From the NCBI GenBank assembly GCA_964551975.1, contig CAZKFI010000007.1:1-56234 (forward strand): a stretch of 56,234 nucleotides of DNA. The letters run 5' to 3'. The translations under genes and the position numbers were made by a program. Source of the DNA: REEB426 sp964551975. GTDB taxonomy: Bacteria > Actinomycetota > Actinomycetes > S36-B12. A model generated the notes under the pieces. That model made no database searches, was not told where the DNA came from, and saw only the letters and a list, made by a program, of their open reading frames with translations. This document shows, piece by piece, positions 7,476 through 16,268 of the stretch (its first letter is position 1; each line of letters opens with the position of its first letter).

Positions 7476-9491
7476 GTGTCGCCAACAACGTCGCTGCAGT
7501 CCCGACCCCTGATCATCGGCGGCGGTGCCGCCTGCCTCGTTTTGGGGTTTGCCGCGATGGCATGGGGCCTGGTGGTGACCGGCGCCATGGATGGACCGTC
7601 AGCTCCGGGAATCGAGGATGCTGGGCCCGCCGTGACCTGGGCTGTTCCCATCCTGAAGGCGCTCTGTCTCACCACGGGCGTGATCACAATTGGAGCCCTA
7701 CTGTCGGCGGCGTTCCTCGGCCCCAGTGGCCGTGACGGCGTACTCAGCAGATCGGGTCGTAACTGCATCACCGTTGGCTACTTTGCCGCACTCTGCTGGT
7801 CCATGCTGCTCCTTCTGCTCGCTGTTTCCGACCTCGCACATGTGTTGGCGCTGAGTTGGAGTGAGGTCCTGCAGCCGGGGGTGCTCACCACCTACCTCTG
7901 GGAGGTACCCACAGCGCGCGCCGCCCTCATTGGCGCGCTCCTGGCCTTGGTCATCGCCGTGGCATCGGTGCTCACCACGTCCACTGGCCTGGCCGCCGTT
8001 TGGCTGGTCCTCGCCGCGATCACGATCAGTCTGCCCAGTCTGTTCGGGCACGGTGCCGCACTCGGTGATCACGCATTGGCAATGACTTCATCCGCTGCCC
8101 ACGCAGTCGCGGCGGCCCTATGGGTCGGCGGGTTGATCTTCCTCATCGCCCAGGCCTTCCTACGTGAACCATCCGCCGGAGCCTGGCCACTGCCCACCAG
8201 CGCAGAACGATTTGGGCGCTTGGCGACCGTCTGCCTGGTGATCGTCGCGGTCAGCGGTATCGGCAACGCCTACACCCGACTGGAATACCCAGCCCAACTC
8301 CTGGACACCGGATACGGGCAACTCGTTCTGGTGAAATTCGTTGCGGTGCTCTGCATCGGTGCCATTGCATTCCTGCTGCGACGGATTCTTCTCACGTCAT
8401 CGGGAATCAGCAGACAGGCCCGACTAGCGCGCGTTGCCGCGCTTGAACTCATCTGCCTGGTTTTGGCCATGGCAACAGGCTTGGCGCTGGCAAGCAGTGC
8501 CCCACCACGTGTGGTCATTCCGTTCACTGACCCGGGCGAATACCTCTTGGGCACCGCGTACCCCGCTTCGCCAACCATCACCTCCGTGATCATCGGATTT
8601 CGTCTGGAACCACTCTTCCTGACGGTGAGCCTTGTTGCCGCAGCGCTCTACGTCATCGGCTACCTCCGACTACGTCGGCGCGGCGACCACTGGCCCATCG
8701 GTCGGTTGCTCTGCTGGATGCTCGGCATCGGCCTGATCATCTGGTGCACGAACGCCCCGATCTCGCTCTACGCACAGGTCTCCGTGGGCCTACACATGCT
8801 CCAGCACATGACGCTCACCATGCTGGCGCCGATATTCCTGGTACTCGGTGCGCCCGCAACGCTGGCCTTACGCGCCCTACGGCCATCGACCACAAGTCAA
8901 CGCGGTCCACGTGAGTGGTTGCTCTGGCTACTCAATAGCCCAGTCACCGGGGTCCTCACGAATCCGTTCTACGTCTTCATCGTCTACGTCTTCGGTACCT
9001 ACTCGCTCTACCTCACTGGGGCATTCGCCTCCTTGATGGGCAGCCACATCGGACATGTCGCGATGCAGGTGCACTTCCTGATCTCCGGCTACCTCTTCGC
9101 ATGGGTACTCATTGGAATTGATCCCCGACCGCGTCCAGTTCCCTACTGGGGGCGCATCATGATGCTGCTGCTCGCACTGGCCTTCCATGGGTTCTTCGCC
9201 GTTGCACTGCTGATGCGTTCTGAGCCGTTGGCCCCGGAGTGGTTCTCCATCGTGCGTCCCGAGTGGGTCACTGATCCCCTCCGCGACACCCTTGCCGGAG
9301 CCCAAGTGGCCTGGGGGCTATCCGAGATCCCAACGCTGATCCTGCTGGTCGTGATCGCAGTGCAGTGGGCTCGAAGTGACGAACGCGAGGCGCGTCGGCG
9401 TGATCGCAAGGCCGACCGAGATGACGACGCTGAACTGCGGGCCTACAACGAGAATCTGCAAGCCCTCGCCCAACGCGACGCAAGGAAATAG
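7476..9491 (+). CDS. CopD-CtaG fusion, copper import and cytochrome oxidase assembly
   Basis: A 671-residue polytopic membrane protein starting at GTG 7476. Residues about 20-350 form a CopD-type copper transport domain with conserved His in transmembrane segments (GHGAALGDHALAM, SSAAHAVAAALW). Residues about 380-640 form a CtaG/caa3 assembly-factor domain with HMLQHMTLTMLAPIFLVLGA and other intramembrane His. The tail is charged. The arrangement CopC plus CopD-CtaG is common in actinobacteria and is taken to feed copper to the CuA/CuB sites of cytochrome c oxidase. It probably shares a transcript with copC. No copper-responsive regulator is adjacent. Confidence 0.87.
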   Translation: MSPTTSLQSRPLIIGGGAACLVLGFAAMAWGLVVTGAMDGPSAPGIEDAGPAVTWAVPILKALCLTTGVITIGALLSAAFLGPSGRDGVLSRSGRNCITVGYFAALCWSMLLLLLAVSDLAHVLALSWSEVLQPGVLTTYLWEVPTARAALIGALLALVIAVASVLTTSTGLAAVWLVLAAITISLPSLFGHGAALGDHALAMTSSAAHAVAAALWVGGLIFLIAQAFLREPSAGAWPLPTSAERFGRLATVCLVIVAVSGIGNAYTRLEYPAQLLDTGYGQLVLVKFVAVLCIGAIAFLLRRILLTSSGISRQARLARVAALELICLVLAMATGLALASSAPPRVVIPFTDPGEYLLGTAYPASPTITSVIIGFRLEPLFLTVSLVAAALYVIGYLRLRRRGDHWPIGRLLCWMLGIGLIIWCTNAPISLYAQVSVGLHMLQHMTLTMLAPIFLVLGAPATLALRALRPSTTSQRGPREWLLWLLNSPVTGVLTNPFYVFIVYVFGTYSLYLTGAFASLMGSHIGHVAMQVHFLISGYLFAWVLIGIDPRPRPVPYWGRIMMLLLALAFHGFFAVALLMRSEPLAPEWFSIVRPEWVTDPLRDTLAGAQVAWGLSEIPTLILLVVIAVQWARSDEREARRRDRKADRDDDAELRAYNENLQALAQRDARK

Positions 9492-9570
9492 GTCAACCTC
9501 ACGAGGGAACGCTCTCCTGGCGAACACCGGGCACTTGGCGAGGGGCGCGATCCTCGTACAGACTGCAGGT

Positions 9571-10431
9571 ATGCGGTTTCGATACGGCCTAGCCGACCGA
9601 TCAGCCGACCGGTCAGCTGACCGATTGGGCGACACTGCGCCTCGGCGTCAGTTCACTGCGCGTGCACCACTGGTGCTGTCGCTGGCGGTGAGCACATTGC
9701 TCTTAGCCGTCAGTGTCACATCCACACCGAGCTGGGCCGCACCAATCGGTCACCCGAGCTCATTACCCGGGTTATCGGATGTGGACCAAGTCATCGTGGT
9801 TGTTGCTGATAACCGTAAATCCACCACAGCAGAACTACGCGCCTACGAACGCGAGGCAGACGGGACCTGGTCACAGCGGTTCACTGCGGCCACAGCAACA
9901 CTGGGCTGGTCGGGACTGGTTCCCGGGGAACGCCGCAGGCAGAGCACCGGGAAAACCCCGATGGGCACCTACGCACTGGTGGATGCCTTCGGCCGGCTCG
10001 GCGATCCCGGGACGCAGATGCCGTACTACCGATTCGACCGCAACGATGCGTGGACCTATTACCCGAAGGTGCCGTCCACCTACAACATGCTGCAAACAGT
10101 CGACCGCAGTTGGCGTCGTTATGGCAGTTACGTGGAGCACCTGTGGTCGTACGGATCGCAGTACCGCTACGTCGTGGTCGTCGACTACAACCTGCCACCC
10201 GGTGCAATTACGACCGGCGCAGACGGTGTGCGGCGAACGGCAGAGCCCGCTAACACCCGCCGAGGCGGTGGGATATTCCTCCATGTGTCGAATGGGCGGC
10301 GTACGGCTGGGTGCATCGCAATCTCGCAAGAGCAGATGCGCAACATCTTGCAGTGGCTTAAGCCCGAAGCCAACCCGCATATCGTGATCGGTACCCAGCG
10401 TTCGCTCCAACGAGCTGCCTCAACGCAGTGA
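9571..10431 (+). CDS. L,D-transpeptidase (YkuD-like) family protein
   Basis: A 286-residue exported protein when read from the ATG at 9571 (GCAGGT upstream); the longer frame from 9376 overlaps the preceding gene and looks spurious. An Arg/Asp-rich cytoplasmic N-terminus, partly encoded by a 12-bp repeat, precedes a signal/anchor helix ending near PSWAAP. The catalytic region shows GIFLHVSNGRRTAGCIAIS, with His238 and Cys248 as the expected YkuD-type His/Cys pair. The fold family includes enzymes that form 3-3 peptidoglycan cross-links, but this divergent subgroup could have another acyl-transfer role. It ends 8 bases before the convergent nitrilase gene. Confidence 0.75.
   Translation: MRFRYGLADRSADRSADRLGDTAPRRQFTARAPLVLSLAVSTLLLAVSVTSTPSWAAPIGHPSSLPGLSDVDQVIVVVADNRKSTTAELRAYEREADGTWSQRFTAATATLGWSGLVPGERRRQSTGKTPMGTYALVDAFGRLGDPGTQMPYYRFDRNDAWTYYPKVPSTYNMLQTVDRSWRRYGSYVEHLWSYGSQYRYVVVVDYNLPPGAITTGADGVRRTAEPANTRRGGGIFLHVSNGRRTAGCIAISQEQMRNILQWLKPEANPHIVIGTQRSLQRAASTQ
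9592..9627. repeat. 12-bp tandem repeat, three copies
   Basis: Units GCCGACCGATCA, GCCGACCGGTCA and GCTGACCGATTG follow one another and encode ADRS-ADRS-ADRL in the cytoplasmic N-terminus of the L,D-transpeptidase-like protein. Confidence 0.75.
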
Positions 10432-10439
10432 TCACAACC

Positions 10440-11237
10440 TCAGGTTAGGCGAATGTCCTCAAGTACCGGGAAAGCCGTCCGCCACTGACCCGGCTCACTG
10501 GGATCCACCGTGGCCACCAAGATCTCAGCGTGCGTTCCAGCGCGCGCAATGACTTCACCGCGCGGATCGACAACGCATGAGCGTCCACCCAATTCGATAC
10601 CCGGCTGGGAGCCCACCTGGTTGCAGGCAAGGACCCACATCTGATCTTCGATCGCACGTGCCTGAAGAAGGACATCCCAGTGTCCGATGCGTGGTGTCGG
10701 CCACCCTGAGGTGAGTACCAAGCTGGTCGCACCACCGGCAACCAGCGCACGGAACAACTCCGGGAACCGCAGGTCGTAGCAGGTAGCAAGCCCGGTTGGT
10801 CCTAAGGGCGTATCAACGACTACCAACTCATCCCCGGCCGTCATCAGGGTCGTCTCACCGCCCTGAAAGCCAAAGAGGTGGATCTTGCGGTACGACGCGA
10901 CCAGGGCGCCATCCGGAGCGAACAGCACGCTGGTGTTGAAGTGACGACCATCTGCGTCACGTTCGCAGAATGAGCCACCATGCAGCCAGATGCCGTGTTG
11001 CCGAGCTGCGGCCTGCAACTCGCCGACGAGTGGGCCGTCCAATGGCTGGGCATGTTCACGTGCGGCGCCCACATCGAATGCACCGACATGCCACAGCTCT
11101 GGAAGTATCACGAACTCGGCTCGCTTGGCAGCCTCACCGATCAGACCGATTCCACGAGGTACGCGTTCATAGACCGGTTCACGCGACGAGCAATCGAGTT
11201 GAATCAAACCCACTGGTAGCCCCGACACGCTCGCCAT
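10440..11237 (-). CDS. Carbon-nitrogen hydrolase (nitrilase superfamily)
   Basis: A 265-residue cytoplasmic amidohydrolase. The catalytic triad is visible as E47 (VILPELW), K118 (YRKIHLF) and C153 (ATCYDLRFPELF). Members of this branch hydrolyse omega-amides or deaminated glutathione; the precise substrate cannot be told. The start is ATG 11237, preceded by AAGGAGG, rather than the longer frame to 11288. The gene is divergent from the MDMPI-domain gene across a gap of 53 bases and ends facing the L,D-transpeptidase gene. Confidence 0.85.
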   Translation of the reverse strand: MASVSGLPVGLIQLDCSSREPVYERVPRGIGLIGEAAKRAEFVILPELWHVGAFDVGAAREHAQPLDGPLVGELQAAARQHGIWLHGGSFCERDADGRHFNTSVLFAPDGALVASYRKIHLFGFQGGETTLMTAGDELVVVDTPLGPTGLATCYDLRFPELFRALVAGGATSLVLTSGWPTPRIGHWDVLLQARAIEDQMWVLACNQVGSQPGIELGGRSCVVDPRGEVIARAGTHAEILVATVDPSEPGQWRTAFPVLEDIRLT

Positions 11238-11290
11238 ACCGACCTCCTTCAACGGAACCCTACGCGCAGAGTCCGTCCTAGGCTCCACCC

Positions 11291-12118
11291 ATGGAGGCGA
11301 CCACGAACGACGCCAATGCAGCCATGGCCGAACTCATCGCGACCTGGCACTGCGCGCAGGTTGATTTCATCGCCCTGGCCGAGGCACTCGATGAGGATCA
11401 TTGGCGGAGCGCATCGGCCTGCCCCGGCTGGACCAACGGTGATGTGGTGGCCCATGTGCTCGACCTCGAAGCTCGCATGTTGGGCGAAGTGGTCGATCAC
11501 GAACCCAACTGGGACGACCTTCCCCATACGGCGACCAGCGACTCACGGGTAACCGAAATCGGTGTCGATGCCCGCCGTGGCCAACCGCAGGCCCAGGTAC
11601 TTGCCGAGCTGCAACGCGTCGTTGCCCAGCGTCTGAACGATCTACAAGCCGGCCCACAGGATCCGGCGACCCCGGCCAAGCATCCGTTCGGCTTCGAACT
11701 GCCACTGGGTCGCCTCCTCCAGATGCGAACCCTGGACAGTTGGGTCCACGAGCAAGACATCCGCGCGGTGATCGGTCAACCGGGCAACTTGGACTCCGCT
11801 GCGGCGCAGAGCACAGCTGATCAACTCCTCAGTGGGCTACCCATGGTCTGGGGTAAGCGGGTCGCGCCCCCACCTGGTGCCACCCTGCTCGTTTCGATCA
11901 CTGGGCCGGGAGTGGAGCGCCTCTGTGGCATCCGGCTAGAACCGGATGGTCGAGCCAGAGTCTGCGACCCAATGGATGAGCCAAGCGTGGTGTTGACAGC
12001 GAGTTGGCCCACCATGCTGGCCGCGCTGGCGGGCCGGCCGACGACAGAGGTGCCCGATGCCTCCGGCGAGGCCGAACTTGTTGGTCGACTTCTCGAAAAC
12101 CTCAGGCTGGTGCCCTAG
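11291..12118 (+). CDS. Maleylpyruvate isomerase-family (DinB-fold) protein
   Basis: A 275-residue protein with an N-terminal MDMPI/DinB four-helix bundle and a C-terminal MDMPI_C-like domain. Possible metal-binding His residues appear in VVAHVLDLEA and DSWVHEQDIR. A further PGWTNGDVVAH stretch is typical of the family. Characterised members use mycothiol, for example maleylpyruvate isomerase or mycothiol S-transferases, which suits an actinobacterium, but most are of unknown substrate. It starts at ATG 11291 and shares a short divergent promoter region with the nitrilase gene. Its end is convergent with the E2 gene. Confidence 0.78.
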   Translation: MEATTNDANAAMAELIATWHCAQVDFIALAEALDEDHWRSASACPGWTNGDVVAHVLDLEARMLGEVVDHEPNWDDLPHTATSDSRVTEIGVDARRGQPQAQVLAELQRVVAQRLNDLQAGPQDPATPAKHPFGFELPLGRLLQMRTLDSWVHEQDIRAVIGQPGNLDSAAAQSTADQLLSGLPMVWGKRVAPPPGATLLVSITGPGVERLCGIRLEPDGRARVCDPMDEPSVVLTASWPTMLAALAGRPTTEVPDASGEAELVGRLLENLRLVP

Positions 12119-12133
12119 ACGGTTCCGGGCGAG

Positions 12134-13414
12134 CTAGACGTCGAGTAGCAGACCCAACGCGGGGTCATTCAGGAAACTGGCCAGGGCACTCAAGGCTCGG
12201 GATGCCTGTGACCCATCGACAATCCGGTGATCGAAGGACATCGACAGGGTCATGACCGGACGAACCACGACATTGCCGTCGACAACCCAGGGGCGATCAG
12301 CGATTCGCCCCGTGGCAACGATCATTGATTCACCTGGATTGAGGATGGGTGTGCCGCCATCCACGTCGAAAATGCCGATGTTGGTAATGGTGACCGTGCC
12401 GCCGGTGAGGTCCTGCGTCGAACTGCGTCCCGCACGCGCAGTCGTGATTAATTCTTGAAGACCTCTCGCCAGCTCGCGCAGCGGTAGGTCTTCGGCATCT
12501 TTCAGGTTGGGCACGAGCAAACCGCGCTCGGTGTCTACTGCGATACCGAGGTTGATGTGACCATGCATTTCCATGTGCGCACTGTCACTGACTCCACCGC
12601 CATTCACGGCATCGTCAGCGACCCAGCGTGCATTCATCTTCGGGAACTGGCGAATCACGCGAATCACTCCTGCGGCAACCAGAACCAATGGCGTGATACG
12701 CACATCCGCGAAACTCGGATGATCTCGCATTCGAGCAAGGACATCGACCAATCGGCTGACTTCTACATCCCGCCACACGGTGACATGTGGAGCCGTAAAA
12801 GCGGACGCGATCATGGCATCGGCCATGGCGCGTTGCACGCCGCGCACCGGGATTCGCTCCGCGGATAACGTGGCCAAACTTGATGCTGCAGCCTCCACCT
12901 GCGCCGCAGCAGTCAAGACATCCTCACGAGTCACTTCACCGTGCCGTCCGGTAGGTGGCACCCGCGCAAGATCGACTCCCAGTTGACCTGCCAATCGGCG
13001 CACCAACGGCTTTGCGCGGACGATAGCGACGTTTGTGCTGAGGGATCCAAGTTCGGTGCTATCTGGAGCACTAGCGCCACGAGCGCGACGACGTCGTGGC
13101 TGGCCGTCTTCCGGTACCCCGTGATTGACCCCGTACCCAACCAGCACCGCACCAGCGTCAACGGCTGCTGCTTGCGTCACCTCCACGGTGAGGATGGGAG
13201 AACCGACCGGTACCAGCGTCCCCTGGTCCACGTGCAGTGTGTGCACGCGTCCGGCATAGGGACTGGGCAACTCGACGATGGCCTTAGCGGTCTCGATTGA
13301 GGCCACGATCTGATTGACCACGACCTGGTCTCCCACCTGCACATGCCATGTCACGATCTCGGCCTCAGTGAGACCTTCCCCGACATCCGGGAGTCGAAAA
13401 ATTTCCTGAGTCAT
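12134..13414 (-). CDS. 2-oxoacid dehydrogenase E2 (dihydrolipoyl acyltransferase)
   Basis: A 426-residue E2 subunit that transfers the acyl group from E1 to CoA. A lipoyl domain at residues 1-80 carries K44 in ETAKAIVELPSP. A peripheral-subunit-binding domain follows with VRRLAGQLGVDLARVPPTG. The C-terminal catalytic domain ends with SMSFDHRIVDGSQAS (HxxxDG). The start is the ATG at 13414 behind GGAGGGG, 4 bases after the E1beta stop; the longer frame is rejected. E1alpha, E1beta and E2 are consecutive, as in branched-chain 2-oxoacid or acetoin-type complexes. No E3 (lipoamide dehydrogenase) gene is nearby, so E3 must come from elsewhere. Confidence 0.9.
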   Translation of the reverse strand: MTQEIFRLPDVGEGLTEAEIVTWHVQVGDQVVVNQIVASIETAKAIVELPSPYAGRVHTLHVDQGTLVPVGSPILTVEVTQAAAVDAGAVLVGYGVNHGVPEDGQPRRRRARGASAPDSTELGSLSTNVAIVRAKPLVRRLAGQLGVDLARVPPTGRHGEVTREDVLTAAAQVEAAASSLATLSAERIPVRGVQRAMADAMIASAFTAPHVTVWRDVEVSRLVDVLARMRDHPSFADVRITPLVLVAAGVIRVIRQFPKMNARWVADDAVNGGGVSDSAHMEMHGHINLGIAVDTERGLLVPNLKDAEDLPLRELARGLQELITTARAGRSSTQDLTGGTVTITNIGIFDVDGGTPILNPGESMIVATGRIADRPWVVDGNVVVRPVMTLSMSFDHRIVDGSQASRALSALASFLNDPALGLLLDV

Positions 13415-13418
13415 GTCA

Positions 13419-14408
13419 TCACCCCTCCAGGGTGTCCTCCACCGCATCAAGAATGCGATCGACTGACGGTAGGTAGGCGTGTTCGAGTCGACTGGCCGGG
13501 TATGGGATGTCAAAGCCGGTAACCCGCATTACCGGAGCCTGCAACACATAGAAGCAACGTTCGGTCAGAGTTGCCGCGATCTCTGCACCGAGGCCCACGG
13601 TCAGTGGCGCCTCATGAACGACCACGAGCCTTCCCGTCTGCGTCACAGACCGCTCAATCGCGTCGTAGTCGACCGGAGCTAGCGACTGCAGATCCAGCAC
13701 CTCCAGCTCAGCGATTCCTTCAGTGGCGGCGACCTGCGCTGCCTCCAAGCAGGTGCGCACCATGGGCCCGTAGCAGGCCACGGTGACGTCTGAGCCGTGC
13801 CGCACCACACGCGCCTTCCAGGGATCGACTCTGGCAACTTCTTCATCCAGTTGCGCTTCGTCGAACTCCGCACGGTCCCAGTAGCGACGCTTCGGCTCGA
13901 GGAAGAGCACTGGGTCGGGGCTAGCGACAGCCTGCTGAATCATGCGGTACGCAGACGGCGGGTCCGCGGGGGAAAGCATGCGCAGACCAGCTGTATGAGC
14001 GAAGTAGGCCTCCGGAGATTCACTGTGATGTTCCACAGCGCCAATACCCCCGCCGTAGGGGATTCGCACAACAACGGGAACCTGCACGATGCCCTGTGAT
14101 CGACGATGGAACTTCGCCAGCTGAGAGACGATCTGATCGAAAGCCGGGTACACGAATCCGTCGAACTGGATCTCGACAATGGGCCGATACCCGCGCATTG
14201 CCATTCCGATTGCGGTACCCAAGATTCCGCTCTCGGCGAGCGGTGTGTCCATGACTCGTTGTGCACCAAAGGAGTCCTGCAGACCTTCGGTCACCCGAAA
14301 GACGCCGCCGAGCCGCCCGATGTCCTCGCCCATGAGCACCACCGACGGATCGGTTGCCAGGACGCGTCGCAGTCCAGCGTTGATCGCCTGCACCATGGTT
14401 TTTGCCAT
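13419..14408 (-). CDS. 2-oxoacid dehydrogenase E1 beta subunit
   Basis: A 329-residue transketolase-fold subunit that with E1alpha performs ThDP-dependent oxidative decarboxylation of a 2-oxoacid. Conserved stretches include MGEDIGRLGGVFRVTEGL, DTPLAESGILGTAIG and PYGGGIGAVEHHSES. The start is ATG 14408, 5 bases after the E1alpha stop; the frame's extension into E1alpha is rejected. The separate alpha and beta chains and the neighbouring E2 favour a branched-chain type complex, but a pyruvate dehydrogenase of the alpha2beta2 class cannot be excluded. Confidence 0.9.
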   Translation of the reverse strand: MAKTMVQAINAGLRRVLATDPSVVLMGEDIGRLGGVFRVTEGLQDSFGAQRVMDTPLAESGILGTAIGMAMRGYRPIVEIQFDGFVYPAFDQIVSQLAKFHRRSQGIVQVPVVVRIPYGGGIGAVEHHSESPEAYFAHTAGLRMLSPADPPSAYRMIQQAVASPDPVLFLEPKRRYWDRAEFDEAQLDEEVARVDPWKARVVRHGSDVTVACYGPMVRTCLEAAQVAATEGIAELEVLDLQSLAPVDYDAIERSVTQTGRLVVVHEAPLTVGLGAEIAATLTERCFYVLQAPVMRVTGFDIPYPASRLEHAYLPSVDRILDAVEDTLEG

Positions 14409-14413
14409 CGAGC

Positions 14414-15538
14414 TCAGCCCTGCAATCCGCTCTGCTTGGCGACCCATTGACGCTGCTCTTCAACCAGTGGGTGGTGCTCTGCGTAGACGTGATCGAACAT
14501 GGTGGCCGGCTCGGGAGTCACCATCGAGCGCACACCGCGCCGGATCTCCTCAGCCAACTCGTCGGCCTCCTGCTGAACTCGGTCGAAGAATTCCTGGTGC
14601 TGCGAACCCGACTGGCGAAGGTACGCCTCGACGCGCCTGATCGGATCCCGGTCCTGCCAGTGCTGAACCTCATCCTCCGATCGATAGCGACCGGGATCAT
14701 CTGAAGTGGTGTGTGGTCCCATGCGGTAGGTCAGCGCCTCGATGAACGTGGGGCCGCCGCCCGCACGCGCTTTCGCAAGGGCCGCGCGGGTCACCGCATA
14801 GGTCGCAAGAACATCGTTGCCATCCACCTGCAGACTGCGCATCCCGTACCCAGCGGCGCGATGTACCAACGGAGCCATCACCTGATGCGACACCGGATGC
14901 GAGATAGCCCACTGATTGTTCTGGCAGAACAACACCACCGGCGCCTGATAGCTGGTGGCAAACACGCACGCCTCGTGCACATCGCCCTGTGAAGTAGCTC
15001 CGTCACCGAAGTAGCCGATAGCGGCATTCGCGGCACCGTCTAGTGAGATCCCCATCGCATAGCCCACGGCGTGCAGTGCCTGATTGCCGATCACGATGAT
15101 CGGCAATGCCACACCTCGCTGCATGGGATCCCAGCCACCAGTGGTGGTGCCGCGGTAAAGCCCCAGGATCTCCAACGCGGTGACCCCACGTTCCCAGCAG
15201 ACGCCGTGTTCGCGGTAGCTCGGAAAGGCGAAATCCCCACGTTCCATCGCCCGGCCGGACCCCACCTGAGCTGCCTCCTGCCCCAGGCTGGGCGCCCACA
15301 GCCCTAACTCGCCTTGACGCTGGAGGGCCGTTGCCTCGATATCCAGGCGCCGCACCAGCACCATGTCCCGATACATCCCGGCAAGGTCAACCTCGCCGAG
15401 GTGCACGTCATCCAGACCCGCCCACCCCAGGTCGACCGACCCACGTGGGTCCTGCCCAGGTTCAGGCAGACCCTCGGGCGTCAGCACACGCACCACCCTG
15501 GGCGCCTGGCTGGGGCTTGAGATCGAATCACCATTCAT
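14414..15538 (-). CDS. 2-oxoacid dehydrogenase E1 alpha subunit
   Basis: A 374-residue ThDP-binding subunit. The ThDP motif reads GDGATSQGDVHEACVFA followed by QNNQWAIS. The phosphorylation-loop region TYRMGPHTTSDDPGRYR is as in branched-chain E1alpha proteins. The start is ATG 15538 (MNGDSISS); the frame is open to 15559. It is first in the E1alpha-E1beta-E2 operon and is divergent, across 54 bases, from the DosR-like response regulator gene, which makes regulation by that protein conceivable. No operator palindrome is evident in the gap. Confidence 0.9.
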   Translation of the reverse strand: MNGDSISSPSQAPRVVRVLTPEGLPEPGQDPRGSVDLGWAGLDDVHLGEVDLAGMYRDMVLVRRLDIEATALQRQGELGLWAPSLGQEAAQVGSGRAMERGDFAFPSYREHGVCWERGVTALEILGLYRGTTTGGWDPMQRGVALPIIVIGNQALHAVGYAMGISLDGAANAAIGYFGDGATSQGDVHEACVFATSYQAPVVLFCQNNQWAISHPVSHQVMAPLVHRAAGYGMRSLQVDGNDVLATYAVTRAALAKARAGGGPTFIEALTYRMGPHTTSDDPGRYRSEDEVQHWQDRDPIRRVEAYLRQSGSQHQEFFDRVQQEADELAEEIRRGVRSMVTPEPATMFDHVYAEHHPLVEEQRQWVAKQSGLQG

Positions 15539-15592
15539 CGGTGCGCATCCTGCCAGCAAGCATCCGCGCAGTCACTCGGGCACAATTCCGCC

Positions 15593-16252
15593 ATGCCTCA
15601 GGTGCCGGAATCCATTCGAATCTTTCTGCTCGACGATCACGAAATCGTTCGACGGGGCCTGGCAGAGCTCTTGACCTTGGAGCCGGATATAGAAGTTGTG
15701 GGGGAGGCATCCAGTGCTGCTGAGGCTCTGCACCGGATCCCGGCTGCCCGACCCCATGTAGCCGTCCTCGACGTACGCCTACCGGATGGCAGCGGTGTGG
15801 AGGTGTGCCGAGAGATTCGCTCGCAACTCCCGGACACTCGTTGTCTCATGCTCACCTCATACGCCGATGACGAGGCGCTGTTCAACGCGATCATGGCGGG
15901 TGCTTCGGGCTACGTGCTGAAGGATGTGCGCGGTACCGATCTACTCTCGGCAGTACGACAGGTGGCGGCCGGGCAGTCCCTCTTGGATCCGGTTGCTACC
16001 CAACGGGTCCTAGATCGCCTGCGAAACGCCGAGCAAGTTGATGATCGCCTCGGTGCACTCAGTGACCAGGAGCGTCGGATTCTTGAACTCATCGGTGAGG
16101 GTATGACCAACCGTCAGATTGGTCAGACGATGCATCTGGCAGAAAAGACCATCAAGAACTACGTCTCGAGCCTGCTTGCGAAGCTAGGGATGGAGCGGCG
16201 AACCCAGGCCGCGGCCTTCGTAGCCCGAATATCCAGTGAACGCGCTCATTAG
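15593..16252 (+). CDS. DosR/DevR-like LuxR-family response regulator
   Basis: A 219-residue regulator with an N-terminal receiver domain and a C-terminal LuxR/NarL helix-turn-helix. The acidic pair is D14/D15, the phospho-acceptor D60 (VLDVRLPDG), T88 (MLTSY) and K110 (YVLKD). The recognition region LAEKTIKNYVSSLLAKLGMERRTQ resembles DosR of mycobacteria. The likely partner kinase is the next gene, encoded on the opposite strand and convergent, which is unusual for a DosR-DosS pair. Targets are unknown; I saw no convincing DosR box in the window. Confidence 0.85.
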   Translation: MPQVPESIRIFLLDDHEIVRRGLAELLTLEPDIEVVGEASSAAEALHRIPAARPHVAVLDVRLPDGSGVEVCREIRSQLPDTRCLMLTSYADDEALFNAIMAGASGYVLKDVRGTDLLSAVRQVAAGQSLLDPVATQRVLDRLRNAEQVDDRLGALSDQERRILELIGEGMTNRQIGQTMHLAEKTIKNYVSSLLAKLGMERRTQAAAFVARISSERAH

Positions 16253-16268
16253 AAACCCGCTCCGAAGT

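Noticed and set aside
9376..9570. 65-residue N-terminal extension of the L,D-transpeptidase-like ORF
   Set aside because: It overlaps the CopD-CtaG gene out of frame and has no transpeptidase-family similarity; the ATG at 9571 gives a normal signal peptide.
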